NCBI GenBank assembly: GCA_029339505.1
Contig: JAQISU010000057.1
Location: forward strand, 4,002,001 to 4,066,000
Direction: 5' to 3'
Length of the DNA: 64,000 nt
Origin: Unio delphinus
Lineage: Eukaryota; Mollusca; Bivalvia; Unionida; Unionidae
Positions 22,979 through 48,165 of the stretch are shown here, piece by piece. The notes beneath the pieces are model-generated. The model was given only the letters and a program-made list of their open reading frames with translations, did no database searches and had not been told where the DNA came from. Numbering within the stretch: position 1 is the first letter of the stretch; each line of letters opens with the position of its first letter. The translations under genes and the position numbers were made by a program.

Positions 22979-23968
22979 TAAAGATATACTCAAATATAAA
23001 CGTAACTGTGATCTGTTTGGCTTCAGCATAATAAATTCTGCTAATTTCACAATTTTCTTTGTTCCGGAAACTGATGATACAGGCAATTTAAATTTAAATC
23101 AACGTTAATTTACTTCTTTATGGAGACTTTTAGCATTATTCACAAGAAGTACACTCTGCAGGGAAAATATATGTACTAGATCTGTACATAATTCTTAATC
23201 ATTTGTTTAAATATATAATTAAATCATATTGTTGTTTATTGATTCAATTCTCTAAGAATATTTGCTATTTCGTTCTCATCAGGATCCTACTAGAATTCAC
23301 AGCAATCAGCATACATTATTAACCCAGAAGGAAGTACATCAATGCAGCAAGAACGAAGTGTCCTGGTAAGAAATCTGAAAAATATAAAATAAGTTATATG
23401 CAATATTTGTTTGTAAAGCAATGAAACATGGCAACACTAAGTCTTTATTATCCAAAGGTCGACGAAGTCAGGAAAGTCGACCCCCACTTCACGCCCCAAA
23501 GACACATGCGTGCAAAATAACAGGAACGATTCATAATGTTTTATTTATATTAAAATAGTTGCAGTTATTCCCTGGAAATGCTTCGCATGCATGAGATTTT
23601 GGCAGCTTATTTTCTGGTCATCGAGCATGGGCCGCATCCACAGACTCATCACCTACTTGTTAGCCCTCCCCCTACCCTAAATATGAGGCTCTAGTTCATT
23701 CCCTGTTATTTTGTAAGATAAGTTCGTTTACCTTCGTTACATTTCCATTTACGTATACCTTTGCTTTGACCAATCCTAAAACCTGCCGAAAAATGAAAAT
23801 ATACTCATATGAACACTTTTAACTACGGCATGGACTGACCCATGACGCATAACCAGATACACCGTCGACTCCATAAGTTGTAAATCGGTGCTGATTGAGC
23901 GATGCATTATGTTCAAATATGATTGAACCTCAGCAGTCACTTCAGAATAAAACATAACAGTAATCGGC
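22975..23968. other. Region downstream of the ZP gene
   Basis: It should contain the 3' untranslated region of the leftward ZP gene; AATAAA and ATTAAA-like polyadenylation signals on the minus strand cannot be ranked by eye. No other gene was seen. Confidence 0.35.
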
Positions 23969-35135
<11,167 letters not shown>

Positions 35136-35608
35136 TCTTTCTATTCTTATTCTGTCGAACTAGTGGCACTGTTTATTCTTCAATTAAACCTTGAGTGATA
35201 TTAAAAGGGAAGTAAATGGTTCACATTTTATTAGACATACACAAATTCTACTCCTATACATTTTTGTACATGTTTGTCGGCGATACAATTTTGTATTTGT
35301 ATAATCTGATCAAAATGACCTTTTCTAATGAATTAATTTGTATCATAGGGATTGGTTGCGGAAAATGACGAAATACATGAACATTTTGTAAACTTCATGT
35401 AATATAGCCCTGGGTAAAACATTTAAGTAATTAATCTCGTTGTGCTAAATACCCCAGAACAATACGCCCTTTATCTCCAAACTCAGAAACCCCATTGGCC
35501 TTGCAAACCTCCAAAAGTAAACAAAACATTTTATTACAGAACACAAATAACAAACGTGCTAAATACATTCTGCATTGGTTTCATCTTCTAGTTGAATATC
35601 ATAACTAT

Positions 35609-35616
<8 letters not shown>

Positions 35617-35703
<87 letters not shown>
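35617..35703. repeat. (TA)n microsatellite
   Basis: About 87 bases of pure TA upstream of ZP exon 1. Confidence 0.97.
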
Positions 35704-35706
<3 letters not shown>

Positions 35707-38270
35707 GTAATTAATGAAATCACTAACGCTGGGAAACTTTCAGGTACTAATTATAAAAGTAGACAAAGGTTCTTTAATTAAAAATCGTTAGATTTAAAGT
35801 TTTGAATAGAATATGCTAATAATGGAAATAGGAAATGCAACCAAAGGTGTATATGCAATTGGTTACAAAGTTTATATATACGGAAGAAAAGGGGATACAA
35901 GCCTTTGAAGATCTGCCTCAAGAATGTGTAATTCTATATCATGAATGTGATAACACGGAATATAATTTTATAAATAACATTATCCAACAAATATTTAGAA
36001 ATATTGAAGAATTAATACGATTAAATATCTGATTTGCAAACTTTTCAGATAGGTAGTATTTTATTCTTCTTCTTTTCAATAGAAGATCGATAAATAAATT
36101 ATATTATTACAAATTTAATGACAATTTAAAATGTCTTTACTGCTAACAGTAAAACCATGCCTACATTATAAACAATCCTCACTCTGCTAGAAATCTTTGT
36201 TTTCAAAATTTTACATCCTTGTTCACAAAGCTTTGTACCAAAACTTTACTACGTGATACAGTTTTATTCAATGAATACATTCTTAGGATAGCAGCAGCCG
36301 GATCTATGATGCGCTTTATATATGAACGGACTTGCTCAACTGAATCACGTGACATTATCGATTGTGTCAAGATATGGTGTTTTCAGTGCTATTGGAGGTT
36401 TATGATTTACATTTGTCCTCGTTTCTTAAATCTCAAAGTGCTGGCAATATGAATTTGCATGTCAAAGTTTGCCCATATATCCATTATATCAATGAATTTC
36501 GCCATTTTAAAAATAGTGTCATTACCTATTCACTAGCAACATCCGTCTTAGATGTTTCATCATAATTCATGGTCTATATATTTTTCTCTACTAGGATATT
36601 GGCTAGAGTTAACAAAGAAACTTTAAATACGTCATGGCTTTATCTGTTTATTTTAGTTGTTTATATTTTGCATCCCATTTCGAAATTCCTTTTTGATAAA
36701 TATAATTACCAATTTCCTTTTGAAAGCATTTTGAAACCTTTTTAATATCCTTTTTAATATTTACATTTTCAAAATATCATAGAATTATCTACCCTTTAAA
36801 GCAAAAATTTTTTTCACATAAGTTTCCAATAACTATAATGCTGATCATGGAACTCTTGTCATAGGTAATACAGAAGTATGATTTTTTATATATTGCTCCT
36901 AGCAAGAAAAGGCTCAAGATACACTGAACAAAGATCCATGTAACATTCTCTGCTATTTCTTTTTCATTATTTCCTGCAAATAAAAGATTTAAAATATGCG
37001 TATATTAGGGTCGTGATAGATTTAAGTACATTTAGTCTTAAATACAGACCATCAAGAACTTTGATAATTGACTATGCAATGTGTTTGGCCTGAGTAGGAT
37101 TGGTTTAGTAAAACACAGATGCAGAAATATTATAATAACAAAGATTTTAAGTTATTTATACATGCCAAACTTTAACTGGATGTTTTCTGCACTAGACTAT
37201 TAGAGTTGCATAATATACAGTATCGGTGATATTAAAATAATAATGTAGATGTACCTTATTTCCAAATCATATATGTTACACATGATGCTTAATTCACTCA
37301 CCAATTATATTTGTCATTTACCAATGACATCAATCAATGAATACATCTATTTTCAAAGCTTGAAGTGGTAGTTTCCAAGACAAATTCGATAAAGAAAATA
37401 GACTAATTCGGTTTCAAGTAGAAATGGTTCAAGGCTTTATCGTTTTGCAGAGTCGCCAAAATGATGTAGTTTGATCTGGGAGGTCTGATAATCCCACAAG
37501 AAACTAAAACATTTAAATTAACTGAATAATATTCAAGAGAAAACGTTCGAACCGCATTATTATATTTCCATACAAGAATACTGTTTTAGGAGCAATTTGT
37601 TCAACTGTTTCAGAGCAACATTAAAACGTATCATATGTTGTTCAAGCCATCATTTACAAACAAAAACAATTACGTTTAATGTTATCAAAAGTTGTAACGG
37701 ATAAATATACTTTAAATGATCATTTAAAAATATAAATAATGAAACTCCACATCAGAACAACTAAATGAACATTCCTCGCTCTGAAACAAGGTCCCTGTTA
37801 ATTTATGTTTGCATCCTTCTCACAGTTATATTAAATTTATGTGACGTCATTTACTGATCAGAGAGTTTTAGCAAATGAAAAAAGCTCTGTTAAAACTTAT
37901 CAGATCAATGTCGTTTTGTACTGCATAAACTGACATGTACAAATATAGCCAGTGATAATTTCAATCAGTTCAAGATAATACGATCTCAATGCGATAGGAC
38001 GTTGTTAACCACCTTTGCATGATATGTTTCGTGATGTACTTTTGAAATATATCAGTAAGAACAACACGCTATTGCCAAAGCCGCGAAACCTCTTTTATCG
38101 ACTCAATCCAGATATCACACTCGAACTAAGTTATGCTCCTATTTAAGAAATATATATTTAAAAGCTCGTTGTCCAAAAAAAGTTTAACTTACTTGTATCG
38201 ATATTTTAATGCATCCATTATATCCTTTATACTATATAATAAACAGAATATATACGTATTTGGAGTAGTT

Positions 38271-38380
38271 ATGAGGAAATATTTCACTCTTGAAGTCGAA
38301 ATAGTTTGTATTGTCACATGTGAGTGAAACCATTTGCGACATTACAAACCTTTCCGCTTAATGAGTGAAATATGTCCTTG
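38271..38380. repeat. Imperfect hairpin element, copy 1
   Basis: The arms ATGAGGAAATATTTCACTC (38271-38289) and GAGTGAAATATGTCCTT (38363-38379) are inverted. The inner part is degraded. It is the counterpart of the hairpin at 46591-46697. Confidence 0.65.
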
Positions 38381-38700
38381 TATCTACTAAAACAAAAGAA
38401 GAATCTTTCGTCACTTGGCTCCTTGCAATGAAAGAAAGTTTTCCACCACACGAAAATATTTCGTGTATCTACTATATAAAGACAAATATCATCTGCATCT
38501 TCCTTCATCGATGTATCACTCTTTTACGCGTGCGGATGCGACAAAGACTTCGTAAATATTCATCGAAACATGTAACATTTGGATTCAACAGTAGGGTCTG
38601 GTTATCTTAGTTTGTCAAATTACATTGTCGGTTACTATGATACAAACAAATTTGTAACACATAATAAAGGTAAATATGTCTAATTATTTGAATCAGTTGA

Positions 38701-40776
38701 TTTGATTGGATGGTTGTTGTTGTTTTGTTTTTTTTCATTTTCAGCATGATGTTTCATAAGACGAGAATGTCATTTGACTCGAACCGTTTGTACCCTTGGT
38801 GTTACATACCAAACATTTGTTTCCGATCCTATGTATGGACACGCAACTAAAGATAACTCTGATATAGGGTAACATCAGCATGATTTCAAATCCAGTTTTT
38901 GGCAACCCAAATTATACAATAGTACTAAACTAAATATCATGCAACTTTCGTCTATATTCCAATTAGTTTCTGCAATCAAAAGGTTCATAGCCGATTTGAA
39001 GAAACATTGCCCACTAAATTAATATACCAACATGTGTTAATTAAATTTTTATTCTATCGCAATCAACCACATCCCATACACGACATATCTCAGACTAAAA
39101 CGTTTTCTAATAAATGGAAAATGCAAAAATAAATTGTATTAACTGATCATACAATATATTTGTCTTGAGACAAATTCGTTTCAATGCTAAACAAAATTTA
39201 TACATGTGGTATTGACACAGATGTATAAGCAGTCTTGTTATTTCTGATTTTTATGCTTTGGGTGTATGGGTGCAGCTAACGATGACTCTGAGGAAGTTAT
39301 TACGTCAGATAGGGAAATCTGATAACGTCTTTCCATAAAATATAGTGACGAGTACAGCACTATTAAATCTGAACAGAAAACTGACAATCTGTTTCCCTCT
39401 ATAATTTGTATAACATTCTCTTACTTCTGTATTAAAAACATAATATGCACAAATTGTGATTGTAAATCAACAAATAAATAGACATAATCTTCAAGTTGGA
39501 TAAAAGATCATTAACTACCTATCCTCTCGTTGTCCATATTATTCACATGACTATATTGTAAAACAGCTGTAGCATCTTCCATCGTTATACTCCTGTCTCA
39601 CTTTACTAACTGATTTAGCAGGACCGACATGAACATTTAACAAGTACGTCTTGAATTTATATATACCTAATTATTGCAAAATAATATTTGGTCTAAACGT
39701 GACCGTAGTAATATATTGTGTTCTTTCACCTAAAAAATATGCGATGTTACTTATATTTAATTAAGTTAGGAATGGTATCTAACATTTAACAATGAAAATT
39801 ATTTTTATATATTTGTGACATATTGTCCAGAGGATAGTTACCTCCAATCTACCACGTAATACAATTCAGTTAGCGTTTACGTCTGACACACCATACAGAT
39901 CAAAGTTTCAAGCATCTGAAATTATCCAGGTAAGGTCATAGAGATAGTCAATTATCAAACTTTGCGCATTTTTGTGTCTGTGGCATATCATTTGGGACTT
40001 TTGCTTATTCATTAATAAGATCTTTTATGTTAGACAGTATTTATATGAATTTGAAACCCAATACTGAATTGTTCCACATTATCCACTAATCTTATACCCT
40101 AACACTTCACAGATTAGATCTTAGTTGTCCTTACGTGCAAAAGAATACAAAATGTATATATGTATGTGCATGTTGCTAGTTTTATAGCTAAGGTGTTGAT
40201 ATATTTTGCAAACTAACTTAAAAATTGAAACTGTGCAAACGCAAACGATCGGAATTAATGTACTATGCAGTATAGTCTTTTCTGATTTGTACTGATAAAC
40301 AATTTCGGATGGTTGACATTAACTAATTAGTAATTAGGTCAGACTTGCCTTATAAGAACTGATGTTCTTTGAAACCAGATCACGTGATGTTTATCTAGAT
40401 TTATACTATTGCGAAACGCTTAATAATGGTTCTCGTAACATTAGCAACCAACAAGCATTAGTGTAGGACATCTTCATTATTTGTACATGTGTGAATAAGA
40501 ATGTCCTATGTTATATTGTGTACAATTATGTCCCCAATTGTCATGGTGTATACGAAGTCATGCATTGCCTGTCTTAATAAGAAATCCTAATTTGCTTATG
40601 ACAATAATATAATGTGAAGAAAGGAAATGCTATTGTGTTGAACCTATTAATAATGATATAATTTCTTCTAGTAATGTTCCCTTTAAGAGTTTTTTTGCAG
40701 TATGACCAGTGTTTAATAAGGTTCCCATTTGACTAGTATTTTTCATTGCTCTCCACTTGACACCTTTTACAAGTAC
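38701..40776. other. Non-coding stretch between the duplicated blocks
   Basis: No gene or repeat family recognised. ZP-like exons were looked for here, as expected if the whole gene had been duplicated, and none were seen. Confidence 0.45.
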
Positions 40777-40925
<149 letters not shown>

Positions 40926-41283
40926 GGGGGTATAATCTGGCATGGTCAGGAAGATATGATAGATATTGTGTATAAATACCCCGTCCGTTCCAAGAAGGGA
41001 ACCGGATAACATTTCGTGAGAAAAATGAAATCGGTGAGATTTTATCTATTGAGGGAGCGGAAACCGCACGAAAATATTTGCACAGAATCGATTGAAAACG
41101 TTATGTTTTCAAAGCTCGACTAACATAGTTGATGTTTTCATTAATAATGTGTTTTGATTCATCTTATTCTCTCATCATACGAACAGAAGGTACATATTAA
41201 CATCTTGACGAAAAACGTATAAATTAACATTATAAAATAAAAACAATACATTCAATTAAACTCAAAATGGGAAATAACTGACA

Positions 41284-41336
41284 GACCCAAAAGACATCTC
41301 AGTGAGGTCGACTGGCAACAAAAAAAGCAGCAGTAT
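41284..41336 (-). pseudogene. Relic of a ZP signal-peptide exon
   Basis: The position aligned with the ZP exon 1 start reads ATA instead of ATG. The following codons still spell a Leu-rich core and MSFGS (exon 1: VSFGN), and a GT (GTCAGT) remains at the donor position. No downstream ZP exons were found for this copy. Confidence 0.6.
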
Positions 41337-43198
41337 TGTATTTCTATCTCTATTTCCTCTGACTTGTCGTACTGTAAATTATTTTGTTAAAACTGGAGTC
41401 ACATGAAAAAGGAAATACATGTATTCAAAGTTTGATGGACATACAACAACTTTGTTCAACACATTTTTTGTACATGTATGACGGCAATAAATACTTGTAT
41501 TTGTAATCTTATCAGAATGCTCTTTTCCATGTCTATTTCGAAGGTTCATGTGTTCTAGAATAATAACACCCTGGTCAATAACCACTATGTTAAATACACC
41601 CTCCACCTCACAGTAACCCCAATGATGAGTCCGCGACTTTATAAAAAGCCCTAAAACATTTTATTTTGGAAAACATATTCACATTATATGATCCATGTAG
41701 AACACATTATTATCATTATTATTACATTTGCTCTTGCAGTTTATATGGACTTATGGTTGACCAGAAAAAAGATATTGAAGTCGAAAATATACACACTGTT
41801 ATTTCGTAGATTTTAATTCATGTTGGTTTTCATTAGCTGATTATGTATGCTGCCTATTTCGTCTAGTTATTTGTATACTATCAGTATTTCCAAACTATTC
41901 GAATTGATATTATATTAGAAATGCAAAAAGACAACAAAAGAAAGACCTATTACTTAGATCTCTAAAGCAAAAAACATTCAGGCACAAATTGTATAAATAG
42001 TCAAAGATTCATACAAAATATCATTCATGAAAAAGTGTAGAATATCACAGGTTACGAATGAAAATAATATAAGCATATAAATGTCACGATAACTTCGTTA
42101 CGAATGTTATGCATAGGTTAAGCAGACGAGTTATGCAACGAAGTTGTGTTATACGTGTTTGAGAAATGACGTGGTAGTGGAGAACTCAAGGGAAAGATAA
42201 AATATAAATATTATACAGTGATTGGTCATTGGCGCGATTAGAATCATACACCAGATGCTGCTTATGAGTGTAAAGAAGCAAAGGAAGGAAGAGGAATATG
42301 TTTCGATTGAACGTTTTCATACTGAACAGAATTGAAAATGTGATTCCTGTAGTTTCATCTCTGTTGCGCTCATCATGCTTACTGTTGGACGGATTCTCAG
42401 GAAGCAGAGGAAAGTTGCAGGAAATACTCTTCCTGTTGCAGAAAACATCCATAATCTAGCTATTCCAGGCAAGGACTCTTGACCTGGACCAACGAGAGTT
42501 TTAATCATTTGTTAATATTCATCTCTTTTTCATCTTTCCGAACGTCTTCTTCGGTGGCATATAAAAAACCGTTGCGAAGGGAGTGTCGGGTTAATATTAA
42601 TTGTGATTATAATGAATGAGGGTATTATCAGAGAGAGTTTACAAAAGAGGGTTATTGGACATAAGTTTAATTGCCTGACTATTATTGACCATTCGCCAGA
42701 TTCGTAATATTCATTTTTCTGTTACATGGATACAATGAATAGACAGCCATGAAATTGGTAACATTTGTAATACGATTTCATGTCAGAAATAGCTCGCAGC
42801 AAAGAATGCCCTAGACGAAGGTTTGTGTGGACACAACAAAACTGGTTCAATCCGCTTGTTTACATACCAGATGTTTTGTTAAAACGAAATGTTCCTTTAA
42901 ACGTTCTCAACGTCTGTACTTTACTCAGCTGTAACCTTCACCATCTATAACATATTAATCACATTAATTTTCAGGTACGTAATTCAGTAGTAAACCCAAA
43001 TTAACAAGAGCTGTTCAGACAATGATTTATTGCAATTATCCTTTCGTTGTTTACAAATAATCATTATATAAATGCTTGGATAACATTCAATTCAAATGTG
43101 AGACGGTTTCGAAAATGAGGAGTAGCTTGATTTATTTCATTTTTAACAAGCTTTATCTAAAGTTTACTTGGCATTCTTTTATTTGGAAAGTGTTTTTC

Positions 43199-43455
43199 AG
43201 TTATGATGCTACCATTTTTTCGGTTGTTAGAGGATCTATTGCGGCTCTAAACTGAGCTACGTTATCGTAAAATCTGTTCATAGCGTGTCCCAGTTTTTCA
43301 TTATTGCAGCGATAATGTTTTACATTCTCGTTGCATCAAACGTCAAACTCTTGTTGTAGTTTCCAGTACTCTTCACACTGTCGTTCGATTTCACTGAGAG
43401 TTAGAACAGCTGGTCTATGCAGATTGTTTACATCGGCGGTCGGTGTACTTAGCAT
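43199..43455 (-). pseudogene. Unknown virus-like open frame with one stop
   Basis: The ATG at 43455 opens a frame of about 85 codons ending in TAA at 43199, with a single in-frame TGA after EEYWKLQQEFDV. It includes HRPAVLTLSEIERQCEEYWK and MNRFYDNVAQFRAAIDPLTT and looks helical. CpG content and composition differ from the flanks. No family recognised. Confidence 0.4.
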
Positions 43456-43469
43456 AACTATATTGCACG

Positions 43470-43995
43470 ATGATTGATGAGGATATTATTCTCGCTAATC
43501 AAAAGCTTTGGTCAAACCAAACCGTAATGCTTGGCAAGACAATAAACGCGAGCGGTCCTCTTACGTTACGATTATCGTCGAATTTTTGTCTGTTAACTCA
43601 TTTTCTTCAACCGGCATTTTACAACGGTCAAAAACAATTAGTGTTAAATTATCGAGAAAATGTAATCTTTATCTTAACGATAATTATTGGTAATTTCCAC
43701 GATAACAGTGATGTTTATGCATTCTAGATTACATAATAGAATGTTAGCGTTACAGGCATCGATCATTAATAAATTAGGGGAAACGATTCTATATTCATTG
43801 CCGTGTACTTTCAGCCACACGCGTTTTCTCTGTCACTGATGCAGCTTGTTTCTGCGGCTGATTATGAATCGGATATCAATGTTGACGTCATTATGAACAT
43901 TGATGTAAATCTTGAACGTCGATGGTTTTTAAGTTTGGACATTACATGCTGTGTACATCATATTGCACTTAATTCATCGTACGTCAGTTAAGAGA
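43470..43995. other. Open, CpG-rich stretch of unclear coding strand
   Basis: Both strands have frames open for 60-90 codons (for example 43470-43727 and 43803-43991 rightward). CpG is frequent, unlike the surroundings. It probably belongs with the frame at 43199-43455 as a decayed inserted element, but nothing identifies a product. Confidence 0.35.
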
Positions 43996-43999
43996 GCCG

Positions 44000-44760
44000 A
44001 CGTCAACAAAATGCATTACCATAAGAAGAGCTGCGTCATGAAAACAACTATGAGAGCTTCCAATTTCCAGATGTTTATGGACTTCCATTAGTGTAGTTGT
44101 ACCATTTATTTTACGTTAATAACAATAAAGTGTTCGCTCCATGTATAGAGAACCATCATTCCACAATGGTATCGTATCACACCTACAAGCTTTAAGAACC
44201 AGGCTTCCACCGAGTTATATGCCAAACACCGCATAACCTAGTAACATCCCGCAAAACACGCCTGATAGAAACTAATAAGAATAAACGAATAGGGGCTGCA
44301 TGCATGCATGCGAGAAACGAACAGGCCATCCTGTGAGGAAAATGTTGGGAACACCTTAGTTGCTGGTAGAGGATTACCTAGTGTGGGTCACACACCTTAA
44401 ATACCAACACTTTTATAGTACACACATATCTATACATCATAGTAATAACCCCAACGTCGCTACATAAATAAAGTATTGATTACAAATGATTTTTGCGTAT
44501 GGATAGTGATATCATTATTAGAGTTTTGAAATATTTGGATGCCTTAATATTTTAGATGCGATTCATAGGTATGTTCAAAAGTATTAGCTTTGACTTCGTT
44601 TGATGATTTGTTTCAGAGAAGTCAGCAAATTACGCAAAGTGATATAATGCCAGTCACAGGAAACAAAGCCGCTGTTTCAAGTACCACTTGTGACAAATGA
44701 TCGTCTCGTAATAGTATGAACACAATATAATATAACTTTCAGTAATGTTTCATTAAAATA
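44000..44760. other. Non-coding end of the copy-2-specific segment
   Basis: A small GCATGCATGCATGC palindromic run lies near 44297. Nothing else recognised. Confidence 0.35.
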
Positions 44761-46590
44761 TTTATTGTAAGTAATAATTCCGTTGTCTATTATAATTATT
44801 CATCGACGCTAGAAACTAGTAGACAAGGGTGTTTATTTCTCATGAAAATGAAATTCAATAAATAAACTCAATTCTGTGTATGTCTATTTCCTAAAGTACA
44901 AAATTTGCAAGCGCTAACATAGGTAAAAGTAAAAGTTTCAACATTTTCGAAACTCTTGGATTTGGTTAGCTGTTTATATGTTGTTTCCCGTTTCAAAATT
45001 CGTTTTTATTTAATAATATTAGAAATATCATATTGAATTTACTTTGAAATCCTTTTATTACTTATATTTTGTAAATTACAGAGTTATCCATATATTTTGA
45101 GCAAGAATTTATTTCAAGAATTTATTTCTAAGAAGTCAGTTGCTGGAATGCTGGACTTCAGATTAGATTTTAACTCACCTTTAGCAATGGTGAAAGCATA
45201 AGATTGTTTGAATAACATTCGGGCAATGTTCTTTAATACATTTTAAAATCAGATCTTGTAACTAAGAGCCTTAGTATCAATCAGAAATGTCTATCGGAAG
45301 TCTAAAAAACGGATACTTATTATTTTCGCTTTAGTCATTGGTAATCGTATTCAAGGAACGTGCTAAATTAAATAAAATCTATCTGGAAGATACATACCCT
45401 CTAAAACTACAACTTTGCTAATTGACTCTGAAAGTTATTTTGACTGAAAAAGATTGTTTGAAAGGCGAATAAAGCTGTAAATATATGACAATTTCAAATA
45501 TATCCTAATATAGAGGTATTTCTATACGTATCGCATATGATTAATGTTTTTTGCAGCCAAAGAAACATGATATTAAATATCAATGATATTAAACTAACAA
45601 TGAATTTTCATTGGCATTATCTCCAAATCTATTATCCTTACTTAATGTCAAATTCTGACAACGCTCATAGTTATGACGTACTTACGACAGCAATCAATAG
45701 TAACATTTTTTTTATGCTTGCACTGACTAGTCCGGCATAAGGTAGGAATCGCTGTCAGTCTGGGAATTCTTAGCGTGTTTCAAGGTTGTCAAAATGATGA
45801 TGTTTGTCTTCGGTAAGCAAAGAGTCAGTGAGAACCTAAACTATTTCAATTAAATTAGCTATTAATCACCAAGGAGAAAACATCATAACAACATTAGCAT
45901 TGTTATATTCCCCTATCTTGGTTGAAAAATAACTATTTGTATGTAACATTTAAAACGTATAATCTTTTTCCAAAACCTTACATTTACGTACAAGGCTGTT
46001 AAATCTTATATTATCGATATGAGTAAAATATATATCAACTAAAGAACCTAAGTTACAAATATTAGTATTGATATGTCAGAGTAGAAACGAAAATCAATGG
46101 ACATACCTCGCTTGCTGATCCCTGTTACTTTCTCTTTACACCCTTCTTCGCAAATATATATCTTAGATTTGATTGACGTCATGCTCTGACCAATCAATGT
46201 TATCAAATGAAAACTTCAGGATAAAACATTCCATCGGATGAATGCCGTGTGCTAATTGCATAAACAGAATTGTGAAAATAGTCAAGAGATAGTGTCAATC
46301 ATTTCAAGATACACTGTCTTATGTTATCAATGTAATGGATGTATTCTGAACTACCCTTGTTTGATATAGTTAATGAGTTATTGAAACATATCAATGACAG
46401 AAACATACTATTGCTACACAGTGGATATAAAATGTTTGAACTAATTTATTTTCACATTTAAGAAATACATTTTAACAGTTCATTGTCCTAGAAGTATTGT
46501 ACAGTTTGGAACGTACTTTTATTCAGCCGTTAATCGATTTCGCAAAATATGGAGAAAATTCCTTCAAAACTATGTATTTTGAGGAGATTT

Positions 46591-46697
46591 AAGGAAATAT
46601 TTCACTCGCGAAGTCTAAAGATTTTGTATGTCGTGTTTTGCAAAACACGTGACAATACAAAATGTCTCCACTACATGAGTGAAATAAATAATTCCTC
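46591..46697. repeat. Hairpin element, copy 2
   Basis: Outer arms AAGGAAATATTTCACTC and GAGTGAAATAAATAATTCCT enclose a perfect 18-base palindrome, CGTGTTTTGCAAAACACG (46632-46649), flanked by ATTTTGTAT and ATACAAAAT. Nearly the whole 107 bases can fold on itself. 'TTTCACTC' palindromes of this kind are frequent in mollusc genomes, as I recall. Confidence 0.75.
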
Positions 46698-46900
46698 ATA
46701 AACTAAAGTGAATATCCTCTACATATTCGTTAGCGTACAAATATGATAAAAACTACATAAATGTCCATCGAAACCTTGTTAGTTTAAACAATGTATCATT
46801 ATCGGTTCAGCAAAGGGGTTTCTCTATTTTGTTCATCAAGATAAAGTAAACATTAATTTCATTCGAACATGTTTGCAGAAGCTAATAAAGGTTAACATTT

Positions 46901-48130
46901 TTATGTTATTGCGTCACTTGAGACTGGTTCTTTCCTTCTTAGCCCATTATGAAAACTATTTTACTTACGAAGGATCAATTATCATACAGGAAACTCTTTG
47001 AAACTCTTCTATTACTTACATTATATAAACTCATACAAATCATTTACTTCGGAGACTTTGATCATATAGACAACGACGGCGCTCTAGAAAATATCAAATG
47101 TCTGCAACATTCATTACAAATAGTAAGAAGCACATAATCAACATTACAAAAATTGCAATGAGTTAAACTTCTGAAGGTAAAAAGAAGCGAAGAACATGTG
47201 CTAATTTAACTGGCAGAATCATATCAGATAAATTCCGTATCGGTTTAGTAAGCCTCTTATCTGATGTCTTTACAAGCGGTGTGTACACAGGAAGTCGCAC
47301 GTAATCCACGCCTCTAAATTAATATGCCTGAAAAAATTCATGCTGTCTAATTCAAGCTTTTTTCAAAATAACATAACAAGGCAACATACTTTCTTTATAT
47401 ACAGTATATGGAAACATGATCATGTGGGTGCATCTACTCATCCGAAATTAAACATTTACCTGTCATTCTTAAATTTACATAATATGTAGGTTTTACTAAA
47501 GGTATGGACAGTAGCACCTGTGTATCATTTCATATCATAATAATATTTATACACCAACTGCAATTAATTGTTTATCAAATGCTAATCATGTTATAGTTTT
47601 CTCAGAGCGATTTGGGAAACATTATGCCAAAAGGAGGCTTTAAAGAACATACCATCTTATATAAAACATTTATCAATTCTTTAATGTTACCTTCAGAAAC
47701 TAGATCTATGCCACATTATAATATTAAAAAACCAAACCTCCAAAAATGAAATACGTTCTGCAAGTTTGGAAGAGTATGAATCTCGATTGCTAAGACGAAA
47801 CCTTTAAAAATAAAATAGAGTTATACATATCTGAGTCACATAATCCTATAATTGATGCTGTTATCAGTGATCGATTAATTTGTGGTGACATAATCAGCAA
47901 ACGTATAACTTATACACACATTATGAGGTTACCCAGTTCAAGTATCACACATGACACTGATAAAATACACTAAGGAATTCAAAGATTGCAATCGAATATC
48001 ACTTGAGCAATACATGTAATTGATCGATATTTGAAGCAAGTCGTCAAGGAATCTTCTTAGGTGTTTGCAAAACAAAAAGATTACGGTGCACAGGTCACAT
48101 GCAACGACAACGGTTATCATACGTTTTCTC

Positions 48131-48133
<3 letters not shown>
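46901..48133. other. Non-coding stretch
   Basis: Nothing recognisable. Confidence 0.5.

Positions 48134-48163
<30 letters not shown>
48134..48163. repeat. Short (TA)n tract
   Basis: About 30 bases of TA. Confidence 0.9.

Positions 48164-48165
<2 letters not shown>

Larger units (their letters stand above)
41200..46900. repeat. Copy 2 of the diverged block duplication
   Basis: This is the partner of 34900-38700 and contains a relic of ZP exon 1 at about 41284-41336 and the hairpin at 46591. The segment 42.1-44.7 kb has no counterpart in copy 1 and was probably inserted into this copy (or lost from the other). Confidence 0.65.
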
